A stretch of DNA of 64,000 bases from JAJYKC01 sp963823105 (lineage in GTDB: Bacteria; Acidobacteriota; Terriglobia; Bryobacterales; Bryobacteraceae). Below, in pieces: positions 25,991 through 34,162 of the stretch. The translations under genes and the position numbers were made by a program. Each line of letters starts with the position of its first letter. Position 1 is the first letter of the stretch. The notes under the pieces are model-generated. The model searched no databases. It worked only from the letters and a program-made list of their open reading frames with translations, and was not told the origin of the DNA. Where the stretch lies: positions 372,001 through 436,000 of the forward strand of contig CAWGKC010000005.1 of assembly GCA_963823105.1 (NCBI GenBank). Reading direction: 5' to 3'.

Positions 25991-26245
25991 TCTTTCTTTC
26001 CTTCGTTTCTTTGTTTCCTTATGGTGCAACGTTGCTGTTTTACGAAGTTCTCCAACCCGCCCCGGTCACCCTTAAACGGGATAGGGGCCGCGTCAAACGC
26101 GAGCGGCCAGCGCCCACCTTTTAGCATTCGCGATCTTCCAGTGCCTAGGTTGGAGTCCGCTTAGCGAAGGGCTACGAAGATGATCAGTCGTCCCCCTCTT
26201 TGGCTACACGATAGCGCGGGGGTGGGGGAAAAAGAGGGGCGGCGG
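25991..26245. repeat. Non-coding repeat, copy A
   Basis: About 255 bases recur at 28600-28860. Shared blocks include CCTTCGTTTCTTTGTTTCC, GTGCAACGTTGC, GATAGGGGCCGCGTCAAACG, CGAAGATGATCAGTCGTC and GGCTACACGATAGCGCGG. Weaker similarity (a GAATATTTTT-like block) continues to about 26330. Inside, 26086-26108 can fold into a hairpin. A short minus-strand frame (MLKGGRWPLAFDAAPIPFKG) is conserved in both copies, but its continuation differs, so it is probably not a real protein. The gap 25832-26420 otherwise contains no gene. Confidence 0.75.
26086..26108. repeat. Conserved hairpin in repeat copy A
   Basis: GGCC-GCGT-CAA-ACGC-GAGC-GGCC forms a bulged stem. The same 23 bases are unchanged at 28705-28727 in copy B although flanks differ, suggesting the structure is the conserved part of the repeat. 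Confidence 0.55.
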
Positions 26246-26420
26246 GAAAAAATGGGGTGTAAGGTGTTGAGGGGGAAGGGGAGAAATATTTTTCAGGGGC
26301 GTGACCGGGGATTCGCGGGGGCGGGGACGCGTCTGGATGGCAAGGGCATTGGATGCCGGGAACGTGGGTTTCCGAATTTTGAAGATGTTGGGCGAGCGCT
26401 TCTTGCGCATACTGAGTCCT

Positions 26421-26855
26421 TTATTGCTTTGCGGGAGGCATGGTAGGCGGCTGTAAACGTTCCTGCCGCTTGATTTCGACCCTGCATTCCTTGCCGTCGG
26501 CATCGCGAACGTGGAGGAATGCCTTTTCCTGCCAGTACCTAATATCATCGGCGATGATGAAGCGGCAGCCATGATGCCGATTTGAGACAGCGCGTGCCGT
26601 CACTCCGAACAAGGACGTATTCCCACCCACGCGCCTGTCCTCGATTACGTAGATAAAATCGTCGCTCACGAGTATTAGATCAGCATCGCGGATTGCCGAG
26701 GTAATCGCGGCTGCGTCGACCGTCCCCGCACGCTCTTTGACCGCTTGCGAATCGAGCACCTTGGCGGTTTTCCAGACTGGTGGTGGTTTCTTGCCGCAGA
26801 GCGCTGGTATTTCGTTCAGGCACAACATGAGCAGGGTCGTGGCCAAGCGGGGCAT
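26421..26855 (-). CDS. Small secreted protein of an acidobacterial family
   Basis: A 144-residue protein with a short hydrophobic N-terminus (LATTLLMLCLNEIPALC). The body, KTAKVLDSQAVKERAGTVDAAAITSAI, FIYVIEDRRVGGNTSLFGVTARAVSNRHHGCRFIIADDIRYWQEKAFLHVRDADGKECRVEIKRQER, fits my memory of a short exported family of unknown function that is abundant in Acidobacteria. No catalytic motif. It stands alone in a repeat-rich stretch. Confidence 0.65.
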   Translation of the reverse strand: MPRLATTLLMLCLNEIPALCGKKPPPVWKTAKVLDSQAVKERAGTVDAAAITSAIRDADLILVSDDFIYVIEDRRVGGNTSLFGVTARAVSNRHHGCRFIIADDIRYWQEKAFLHVRDADGKECRVEIKRQERLQPPTMPPAKQ

Positions 26856-27285
26856 CGGATCATTCTATCGCCTTTTGGATGTACTAATTCTCTACTATTT
26901 CACTTTTGGGACGCTATCCGGCCCTATGTCCACCTGATTGAATGTACGTCAAAGCATCTTCCGCCGTGACAAGGGCACTTCGCGCCGCTCATCCGCGTGG
27001 CTGCTGGATTTCCCATAGAACCGTCGTCGCGGAATAGACCCCACGAAACCGATTTACGCAGGTGGTCGCCCAAGATCGATGAGTCGTGCACAGTTCGCCG
27101 CACCGGAGAACTGGACGGAGAACGGTTTGCTACAGGTCTCGCATGATTTCAGACGTTCGGCAGCTTCCCTGCCACGTCGACGCGCTAGGGAGGCAAAGCG
27201 CTCAGTCGGACGAAAATACGCGCACGAGGGTCGCGAGCGATCCTAAACCTCGGGGCCTTGCCGAGGATCTATCGCGCCGTGGCGC
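26856..27285. other. Intergenic region, 430 bases, nothing recognised
   Basis: No convincing coding region, RNA gene or repeat was found. The only open frames are short and lack protein-like composition. Confidence 0.4.
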
Positions 27286-27609
27286 CTATTCGCCGACCCG
27301 TATCACTTCGCCGGGCTGGATCGAATTCATGATCGACCGGCATGCCTCCAGGTGAGGCAATAGATCTCCAAGCCGGTTCGACGCGGCGCGGACGATGAGA
27401 ATCGCGATGCTACGGCCGGCCAAGTTCTGTTGGTATTGGACACCCTTGTCCATCGTGAGGAAGAGATCGAAGCCGGCGCCTTCGGCGAGCGAAAGCAGGA
27501 GTCCATTCTTCTGGCTGGCCAAGCCCGCCTCGGGAACCGTTTGGCATTCATAGTCGCTGAGGAAGTTTTTGAGCTTGCGAGGGATGCACTCGTCAAGCAG
27601 GATTTTCAT
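27286..27609 (-). CDS. DUF5615 family PIN-like toxin
   Basis: A 107-residue protein starting MKILLDECIPRKLKNFLSDYECQTVPEAGLAS; the conserved LLDECIP and LFLTMDKGVQYQQNL segments carry the Asp/Glu of a PIN-like RNase fold. DUF5615 proteins are the toxin half of DUF433/DUF5615 type II toxin-antitoxin pairs. Its ATG overlaps the antitoxin stop (ATGA), so the pair is translationally coupled. Confidence 0.85.
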   Translation of the reverse strand: MKILLDECIPRKLKNFLSDYECQTVPEAGLASQKNGLLLSLAEGAGFDLFLTMDKGVQYQQNLAGRSIAILIVRAASNRLGDLLPHLEACRSIMNSIQPGEVIRVGE

Positions 27610-27821
27610 CCCAATTGGCCGACAAGCAGCGTTTTGGCCAGTTCGAGCGACGCAACCGCCGCGTCCTTCGAGACGGTCGGAAAATCGTCGAGAAACTCGT
27701 CGAGAGTCTGCCCGCCTTCAAGGTAGTCCAATAACGCCTGAAACGGGACACGCGTGCCTCGGAAGACCGGAGTCCCTCCGAGGATGTCCCGATCCTTGAC
27801 GATGATGCCGATTGGTTGCAT
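27606..27821 (-). CDS. DUF433 family antitoxin
   Basis: Starting at the ATG at 27821 the product is 71 residues: MQPIGIIVKDRDILGGTPVF then RGTRVPFQALLDYLEGGQTL and DEFLDDFPTVSKDAAVASLELAKTLL, the complete DUF433 (VapB45-like) helix-turn-helix antitoxin. It precedes and overlaps the DUF5615 toxin. Two decayed relatives occur at 29040-29185 and 34163-34378. Confidence 0.85.
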   Translation of the reverse strand: MQPIGIIVKDRDILGGTPVFRGTRVPFQALLDYLEGGQTLDEFLDDFPTVSKDAAVASLELAKTLLVGQLG

Positions 27822-28013
27822 GGTGGTTCTGCTCGTCTTGTTGCGCACGGAGCACTTCCCATTCTATCGCCCCAGGAAGTTGGGCACTGAGTTTGCAATT
27901 GAACTCCGGGTGAAACGATCTGGACCGGCCCAGTGCGGGCGTATTCCCGAGGCTTTTTGCCGGGATCGATCCCAAAGCCTCTCGTTGACCGCACTGCGGA
28001 GCTCGTGTTGGCA

Positions 28014-28503
28014 ACCAAGGAAGCGGTTTATCGCATCGACGGCGAGACCGGGCAGATGGAGATGGTGAGCGACGAGTTGTTCAAGCCGAACGGAGTTTGT
28101 TTTTCGCCCGGTTACTATAAGCTGTACATCTGCGACACCGGGGCGACGCATTATCCGGAGGCGCCGAAGATCATCCAGGTTTACGACGTGGTGGATGGGA
28201 AGACGCTGCGGAACGGACGGCGGTTTGTGTCGATGGAACTTGCTGGAAAGGGAACGGGGCTGGCCGATGGAATTCGCGCCGACATCGACGGCAACATCTG
28301 GGCCGGTTCCGGCTGGGTGGGGCCGGGATACGACGGCGTACATGTCTTCTCGCCGGAAGGCGCGCGGATCGGAATGATTTTGTTGCCGGAGGTGTGCGCC
28401 AACCTTTGCTTCGGAGGAACGCATCGAAATAGGTTGTTCATGGCTGCGAGTCAATCGGTGTATTCGCTGTTTGTCGAGACGCAGGGCGCGGGGATCGCGT
28501 AAG
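28014..28503 (+). pseudogene. Truncated duplicate of the SMP-30 gene (copy B, 3' half only)
   Basis: The reading frame covers the last third to half of the beta-propeller (EAVYRIDGETGQMEMVSDELFKPNGVC ... SLFVETQGAGIA) and matches 24354-24843. It lacks the signal peptide and the first blades with the WAEGPAW and NDIVVHPDGG metal ligands, so it cannot be an active lactonase. The frame can be opened back to 27933, but the upstream residues are unrelated. This copy has no frameshift at the position equivalent to 24591. Confidence 0.85.
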
Positions 28504-28599
28504 TTACAACACGGCCGGGAGCTGTGGCGCGGAACGGGCGCACTTGTGGTGCAGCTCGACAAATTTGGCACGCGTAACATGAGTTCCGTCGGCGATCCT

Positions 28600-28860
28600 T
28601 CTTTCCATTCCTTCCTTCGTTTCTTTGTTTCCAAATAATTTAGTGCAACGTTGCGTTTTTACGAAGATCAAAAACCCGTTCAGGTAACCCTTAAACTGGA
28701 TAGGGGCCGCGTCAAACGCGAGCGGCCAGCGCCCACCTTTTTGCATTCGCGATTTCCCTTGTCTAGAATGGAGACCGCTTAGCGGCGAGGACGAAGATGA
28801 TCAGTCGTCTCGCTCTTGGCTACACGATAGCGCGGGGGGTGGGAAAAGAGGAGGGGAGGG
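28600..28860. repeat. Non-coding repeat, copy B
   Basis: Second copy of the repeat at 25991-26245. It begins about 97 bases after the stop of the truncated SMP-30 copy, whereas copy A lies about 1.15 kb after the full SMP-30 gene. Hairpin at 28705-28727; minus-strand frame MQKGGRWPLAFDAAPIQFKG. Weak similarity continues to about 28950. Confidence 0.75.
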
Positions 28861-28980
28861 ATTCGAAGAATCGGGTGTAAGTGATTTAGGGAGAGTTAGA
28901 TAGGAATATTTTTGGGCGTTGTGACTGGGTTTTCGGAGGGGTGGTGGCGGAGGGAATGGCGCGTCCGTGTTTGGCTGGAC

Positions 28981-29027
28981 TTCCGTCCCCTCCGTCACGC
29001 TTGCGTCACGGAGTGCGTCACCATGGG
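28981..29027. repeat. Short tandem GTGACGCA-like repeat, copy C
   Basis: On the minus strand the segment reads CCATGGTGACGCACTCC-GTGACGCAAGC-GTGACGGAG: three imperfect units of about 11-12 bases. The same block, with a few substitutions, sits at 34169-34215. In both places it abuts the 3' end of a decayed DUF433 copy. Confidence 0.65.
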
Positions 29028-29039
29028 GGGGTGACTCGG

Positions 29040-29185
29040 ATTCGGAGGCCGCATCCGCCGTCTCTTTCGATACGGTTGGAAACTCGTCGAGATTCTGCCC
29101 ACCTTCGAGGTAATCCGATAGCGCTTGGAACGGGACATGCGCGCCCCGGAAGACCGGGCTTCCTCCGACGATGGCCGGATCCGTC
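29040..29185 (-). pseudogene. Decayed DUF433 antitoxin fragment
   Basis: The minus strand reads DPAIVGGSPVFRGAHVPFQA-LSDYLEGGQNLDEFPTVSKETADAAS, clearly related to the intact antitoxin at 27606-27821. It lacks the first residues, has a three-residue loss in the LDDFP segment, and its C-terminus runs into the short tandem repeat. There is no toxin gene next to it. Confidence 0.75.
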
Positions 29186-29523
29186 CGCAGGGCGATCGCT
29201 TTGGCCAGGGGCTGCGGAAGTTGCTCGGCCGGAAACGGGACTCATCCAGGTGAAGTTGCGGGGGCCGCGACGACTGCTTCCGGAGGCTCGTCCGTATCGC
29301 CCGCGGGTAAGGGCTAAGGGTTTCGTTTCCGGTTTGCTCCTTCCTTGCCGGCCATACAGAAGTTGGGCCACTTCGAGGGCATCGGCGGCCGATTCAGGCG
29401 AGCGCGGATATGACGATTCGATCTTTGTTGCGATCGCGAAGTTGAAGTAGCCTGGTTTGTTGAATCGCCGTTCGTAGCGGCCGATCAAGGCGCGGATCGG
29501 GTGGTGGCATAGGCTACGCCGAT

Positions 29524-29751
29524 CGCCGGCATGACGCGAGCTTTAGCGACGGCCTCGAGCGCATCGACAACCGCGTTCCTGTCGCCGCGGTCGATGTTCG
29601 TCCGCCGACAGAGTCCGGCGTGCGAGACGGCGCCAAACGCATCGAGCGTCGCAAGCGCGGCGAGCTGGTAGCGATGAGTCCCCTCCACAGCGAGGGCTTC
29701 GCTCACGACTCCGCCGGCCGGGATGGCCGTCCGATTCAGCAACCCCAGAGG
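29524..29751 (-). pseudogene. MarR family regulator remnant
   Basis: The peptide PLGLLNRTAIPAGGVVSEAL, then VEGTHRYQLAALATLDAFGAVSHAGLCRRTNIDRGDRNAVVDALEA matches the N-terminal helices and recognition helix region of MarR proteins. The DxRR wing and C-terminal helix are absent downstream, where the frame ends at 29485. The 5' side has no plausible start close by. It is divergent from the patatin gene, so it may once have regulated it. The flanking stretch 29186-29484 holds nothing else I recognise. Confidence 0.6.
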
Positions 29752-29943
29752 CGCCTGGCCCGCATGTCCAGTGATGTCCGTTGCGCCTGGCCAACAAATC
29801 GCCGTTGGCGAAACGTGGTGGTTTACGATAGATCCTTGGTGACGCCGACGATCCGACTGGAATCTATCGCTCTTCCGAAGGCGCAGGCTGGGCGGCATCT
29901 TTTGTCCCAATCCGTTTGTTAGAAAGCGAAGTGAGAACGACTC

Positions 29944-31080
29944 ATGGCGAGAGTGCATGTTTTAAGAGGCCAGGAACGCGTGTTCGGCTTTACGCTCGAT
30001 GAGCAAGGGACGAACCTGCCGCGGCGGTATGGGCCTTGGACCACCTTCAAGACGATCGAGCTGCACCACGACGAACCCTATCAAGGCGTCGATGTGAGTG
30101 CTTGCCTGGACGACATCCGCAAGCATGGGTTTCACTTGACCGCCGCGCATAAGCGCATCACGCACCTTGCGTTGCCGGTCATGAGCGAGCGCGCGTTGGT
30201 CCTCGGTGGTGGCGGAGCGTCAGGCAATGCCTGGGCGATCGGCGTCATCGCCGGCCTGTTCGACGCCGGGTTGGATGTGACCCAGGCCGATCTGATCGTC
30301 GGGACGTCGGCCGGATCGACGGTGGCGGCTCAGATAACCGGCGCGACCCGGCCGGCCGAACTGCTTGCCGCCATCCTTGGCGCCGCGCCCCAGCCGCGGA
30401 CGGGTCCGGCGGGATCCGGCGCTGGACGCGCTCCGATTGGGCCGGCGGCGAACCATATGGAGAGGACAGGCGCGATCATCGCCGCCGCTAAGGATGCGGC
30501 CGACATGCGCCGCAGAATGGGTGCGGCGGCGCTCGAAATGGATGCGGGGGCGGACGGCTCCGCGCAAGCGCAGTGGCGCGCCACGGTCGCCGCCCGGCTG
30601 CCGAGCCAGCGCTGGCCGCTACAACCGATGCTCATCGTGGCGGTCGATGCCGATACCGGCGAACCGGCCGTCTTCGACCGTCATAGCGGAGTCGAGCTGG
30701 CGGACGCCGTCGCCGCCAGTTGCGCCAATGGCTTCGGCGTCCCTCCCTACACGATCGGGGAGCGCCGCTACATCGACGGCGGCTACCGAGCCAACGAGAA
30801 CGCCGATCTGGCAGCCGGCTACGCGCGGGTGCTGGTAGTGTCACCACTCGGCGGCAGATCGCGGCACCCGTTGGACTGGGGCACCCATCTGGCAGCGCAG
30901 GCCGGCGAACTTCGCGCACGCGGCAGCAGGGTTGAAACCATCTTCCCGGATAGCAACTCTCAAAACGCACTCGGCGTTGGCCTCAATATGATGGATCCGT
31001 CGAAGCGTCCGGCCGCCGCTCGAGCCGGTTACGAGCTCGGCATGGCGCTTGCCGAGCGGCTCGCCGAATTCTGGCGCTGA
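29944..31080 (+). CDS. Patatin-like phospholipase with an extra N-terminal domain
   Basis: The 378-residue product has two parts. Residues about 80-378 are a patatin-like lipid acyl hydrolase with the oxyanion loop GGGGASGNAWAIG, nucleophile GTSAGS and catalytic Asp in DGGYR; such enzymes often begin MSERALVLGGGG, exactly as at 30181. Residues 1-75 (MARVHVLRGQERVFGFTLDEQGTNLP...CLDDIRKHGFHLTAAHKRIT) look like a separate small domain, perhaps once its own gene with a lost stop. No signal peptide. Substrate is probably membrane lipid. Confidence 0.82.
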   Translation: MARVHVLRGQERVFGFTLDEQGTNLPRRYGPWTTFKTIELHHDEPYQGVDVSACLDDIRKHGFHLTAAHKRITHLALPVMSERALVLGGGGASGNAWAIGVIAGLFDAGLDVTQADLIVGTSAGSTVAAQITGATRPAELLAAILGAAPQPRTGPAGSGAGRAPIGPAANHMERTGAIIAAAKDAADMRRRMGAAALEMDAGADGSAQAQWRATVAARLPSQRWPLQPMLIVAVDADTGEPAVFDRHSGVELADAVAASCANGFGVPPYTIGERRYIDGGYRANENADLAAGYARVLVVSPLGGRSRHPLDWGTHLAAQAGELRARGSRVETIFPDSNSQNALGVGLNMMDPSKRPAAARAGYELGMALAERLAEFWR

Positions 31081-31472
31081 CGTCGACGAAATCAGGCGAC
31101 TCGGGAGGCGTGACGAGGTTGGCGCCGACGATCGAATGCGCGCCGCGTCCGCGCCATTCGCGATTGGCCAGTTCGCCCTTCGATGGCTTGCGCAGAGCCG
31201 GCGCTTTCCCCTCTTTAAAACAGAATCGCGCGTCGATGTTGTTCGGTGAAGAGGATTTGGTTTTAACGCCCACAAAACGGCGGCCTGAAGCCGGGGGGGC
31301 CGGTCGAAGGCCTCGCGGGAGAATCGTGGAGCGCCAGGGGACTGCGCTCCAAGGAGAACAGGGTCCGGTCTCCCCCCGAATCCGGCGAATCGTTCTAGAC
31401 TTTCGTGGTATTCGTTTAATAATGTCGAGACGATAAGCATCGCTCTCGACACCGGAGAACCGAAGGCGGACT
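31081..31472. other. Intergenic region, 392 bases, no supported gene
   Basis: No gene supported. A minus-strand frame (FVGVKTKSSSPNNIDARFCF...) has somewhat protein-like composition but no start, family or intact length I can defend. A TTTAATAATG stretch about 55 bases before the deaminase gene could hold its -10 element, without a good -35. Confidence 0.35.
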
Positions 31473-32759
31473 ATGTTCAACGTTCAGCAGTTAAGCGATA
31501 TCGCCCACAGTCTGAAGTCCTCGAACGCGGGCCAGGAAATCGCGCTGGCCGAAGGTGTGGCGGCCGCGGGTACAATCTATTACGCCAGTCGAGCGCCGCG
31601 TGGGAAAGAGCCGTACTCGGCGGTGGTGAAGCTGATACAAATCGGCAAAAAACTGAAACTAAAGTTTGCCGATCCGATCGTATCGACGGCGGCATTCACG
31701 GAAATGTGCAAAGGAATGGCGGGAATCGCCGGCCAGAGACTGGCTTTCGCGGCCACCGCGAGCGCCACGCCAGTGGTCTTGCCCGGCGCTCCGGCGAACA
31801 GCGGCGCTCACACCCTTGTCGCGAAACTCGAGCGGGTAGACGAGACAGGATGGGAGGAACGCGACGAGGATCTGGCGAGTTTCAACGTTCCGGATATCGC
31901 CTCGCCGAACGTCGACGTGACCAAGGACATGCGGACCGACGATCACACCGGGTTTCATACGATTCACCGTATTTATATGATGGCGGCGTACGCGTTGGTT
32001 TCTTCCCGAAAATTTGGAACGTCGAACGTTGCGGGCGGCAAGAATATCGGCGTCCTCCTGGTCAGCCCCGATGGGAAGATCGTCGGTTGCGGTGTCAATA
32101 CGAACGCGAAGAACGGCACCTTTCACGCCGAGGTGAACTGCCTGCAAAGCTATTACAAATTCAACAAGGCCGGCTATGCGGGATTCCCGGCCAATGCGCG
32201 GATCTATTCCACTCTGGAGCCGTGTGAAATGTGTTCGGGGATGCTTTGGGAATCGGCGACGGACACCGCCAAATTTCTCGTCTACTACGGCCTGGTAGAT
32301 CCAGCGCAACTAGCCTCCGGCACGAAACTCAGCAAGGAGAAACGCGAACGCCTGTTGAGCCATTGGCAGGAAATCAGCTACCGCACAAACAGGGGTAAAG
32401 ACGTTCGCCCGGCAACCGGCTCCGCCAATGCAAAGGAACGCGAGGGGCCGAAGGCCATCAAGGTTTACGCCCGCGAGGAGACTTCCGGGCCAGACGCCTA
32501 CCGATTGATTTACACCGATTACGCCGAGCATCTGGAGGCGGAGAAAGCTGTGTCGAAGTTATCGGCGGCCGACTTCATGACGGGCACGAAGGCCGATAAA
32601 AGCATTCCCGAGACGTTCACCAACGTGAACGCCAGTCTGCTCCGCAAGCATGCGAAGTACACTTCCAATCCGGACGGAAAAACGCTCAATCCGAACGTGC
32701 AAAAGGTGGTGCTCCATGTGCATGAATTCCTCAAGCAGAAAGGCATTGGGGGCTTTTAG
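31473..32759 (+). CDS. Deaminase-fold protein with large uncharacterised N-terminal domain
   Basis: A 428-residue protein. The zinc site of the cytidine deaminase superfamily is complete: H218-A-E220 in TFHAEVNCLQSYYKF and P250-C251-E-M-C254 in YSTLEPCEMCSGML. Residues 1-200 (starts MFNVQQLSDIAHSLKSSNAGQEIALAEGVA) and 300-428 match nothing I know. No P-loop, signal peptide or membrane helix, so it is not a dCMP deaminase of the AvcD type by obvious features. The spacing and N-terminal extension bring to mind the Bd3614-like deaminases predicted from comparative genomics, which is only a suggestion. It could act on free nucleotides or on nucleic acid. Confidence 0.75.
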   Translation: MFNVQQLSDIAHSLKSSNAGQEIALAEGVAAAGTIYYASRAPRGKEPYSAVVKLIQIGKKLKLKFADPIVSTAAFTEMCKGMAGIAGQRLAFAATASATPVVLPGAPANSGAHTLVAKLERVDETGWEERDEDLASFNVPDIASPNVDVTKDMRTDDHTGFHTIHRIYMMAAYALVSSRKFGTSNVAGGKNIGVLLVSPDGKIVGCGVNTNAKNGTFHAEVNCLQSYYKFNKAGYAGFPANARIYSTLEPCEMCSGMLWESATDTAKFLVYYGLVDPAQLASGTKLSKEKRERLLSHWQEISYRTNRGKDVRPATGSANAKEREGPKAIKVYAREETSGPDAYRLIYTDYAEHLEAEKAVSKLSAADFMTGTKADKSIPETFTNVNASLLRKHAKYTSNPDGKTLNPNVQKVVLHVHEFLKQKGIGGF

Positions 32760-32837
32760 CGACGCTGGAATGTCCGGGCCAGAATCGCGGACGGCGGCAT
32801 CGCGAGGCGCGCCGGCCGAGCCAGGTCCGGAATGTGC

Positions 32838-32858
32838 TCGCCGGCTCGTAACCGGCGA
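32838..32858. repeat. Perfect 7-base inverted repeat downstream of the deaminase gene
   Basis: TCGCCGG-CTCGTAA-CCGGCGA lies between the deaminase stop and the sulfotransferase start. No T-run follows, so it is a weak terminator at best. Confidence 0.4.
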
Positions 32859-32892
32859 AGGCTTGTAAGACGAGAGACCGGAAAGGCTTTGA

Positions 32893-33825
32893 ATGCAATC
32901 TGAACTTCCCAAGAAGCTACACGAATATACGAATCATCCGATCATCGACAGCACTCGATGGCGGGCCTATAACCATCGTCCCGGAGACATCGTGATCTCG
33001 ACGTCGTACAAGACGGGCACTACCTGGATGCAAACTATCGTGGCGAATCTGATCTTCCAGGACGGGGTGTTCCCCGCGCCTGTCAGCGTGATGTCGCCTT
33101 GGCTCGATATGGGGATTCCTCCTCTGGACCAGATCTCTCTGGCGCTGGAGGCTCAGACCCATCGACGCTTCATCAAGACCCATCTGGCGTTGGACGGCCT
33201 GCCGTTTTTCGAGACCTCCCGCTATGTCGTGGTGGGCCGGGACGTGCGGGATGTCGTCATGTCCATCTGGAATCACCACTCGGGCTACTCGGACAAGGTC
33301 ATGGCGCTTTCTCAGGAGCGCGCCGCATCGTTCGGCCGTGAGTTCCCCGATTACAAAGACATTCACGAAATGTTTCAAGCGTGGATCGGAAAGAGCTGGT
33401 TCGGCTGGGAGAGTTCGGGCTTCCCCTACTGGTCGCATCTGCATCACGCGCAGACGTGGTGGGACTACTGTCACCTGCCCAATATCCTGTTGGTTCACTT
33501 CGCGGATTTGCTCAAGGATCCCAAGCGGCAACTTCGCAGGATCGCCAAGCATCTCGACATTACGATTGACGAAAAACTCATTCCCGGCATCCTGCAGCGA
33601 ATCTCCTTCGACGGCATGAAAGAGAACTTCGGCGCGATCATGCCGGAGGCGAAGGAGCTGTTTCGCGAGGGCGCGAACACGTTCATGAATAAGGGCACGA
33701 ATGGACGATGGCAGGGCGTCCTCACCGAGGCGGAGCTGGATCAATGCCGCAAAGCCGCCGAACGGGAACTGACGCCCGATTGTGCAAAATGGCTCGAACA
33801 CGGCGGCGACCCGCGGCGAGTCTGA
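32893..33825 (+). CDS. PAPS-dependent sulfotransferase
   Basis: A 310-residue protein of the cytosolic sulfotransferase family. The 5' phosphosulfate loop is STSYKTGTTWMQT, the 3' phosphate site is VVVGRDVRDVVMSIWNHH, the catalytic His is in KTHLALDGLPFF, and the C-terminal KGTNGRW matches the RKGxxGDW loop. It transfers sulfate from PAPS to a hydroxyl or amine acceptor that cannot be told from sequence. It lies 133 bases after the deaminase gene on the same strand. Confidence 0.9.
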   Translation: MQSELPKKLHEYTNHPIIDSTRWRAYNHRPGDIVISTSYKTGTTWMQTIVANLIFQDGVFPAPVSVMSPWLDMGIPPLDQISLALEAQTHRRFIKTHLALDGLPFFETSRYVVVGRDVRDVVMSIWNHHSGYSDKVMALSQERAASFGREFPDYKDIHEMFQAWIGKSWFGWESSGFPYWSHLHHAQTWWDYCHLPNILLVHFADLLKDPKRQLRRIAKHLDITIDEKLIPGILQRISFDGMKENFGAIMPEAKELFREGANTFMNKGTNGRWQGVLTEAELDQCRKAAERELTPDCAKWLEHGGDPRRV

Positions 33826-34162
33826 CGGCGGTACGCGGGAATGTGGCTGCAAGCCGGAATTAGACTCGGAACCGGCTAAAAATAGTGGCGAATGATCCGC
33901 AACCGGCGAGTGAAGCCGGAAACGCTCCGGGCAGGACGACGAAACAAGGTTGAGGAGTTTCAGCCTACGAGGCGCTCCGCTCCCGGCGGGCGCACTTGGG
34001 CGCCCTTCCAGCTTTCAAGTGGTGGTATCCCGCTGCGAAAAAAAATGGGTAGCGCTAAGGGGAACTGAACGTGCTAACCGCCGGTTCGTTCGCTTCAGTT
34101 TTGAGGATGGTGATCGGCGATTTGGAGTTGTGGTGATGGTGTGGGCGGCACGTCCGGTTCGG
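33826..34162. other. Intergenic region downstream of the sulfotransferase
   Basis: No gene. A hairpin GGGCGC-ACTTGG-GCGCCC at 33988-34005 might terminate sulfotransferase transcription, though it is not followed by a T-run. Confidence 0.35.

Noticed and set aside
25924..26127. Small gene encoding MLKGGRWPLAFDAAPIPFKG...
   Set aside because: The conserved part lies wholly in the non-coding repeat and the rest differs between copies, so it is probably not translated.
27933..28502. An intact second SMP-30 gene
   Set aside because: It lacks the signal peptide and half of the propeller with metal ligands; the upstream part of the frame is unrelated sequence. Treated as a truncated duplicate.
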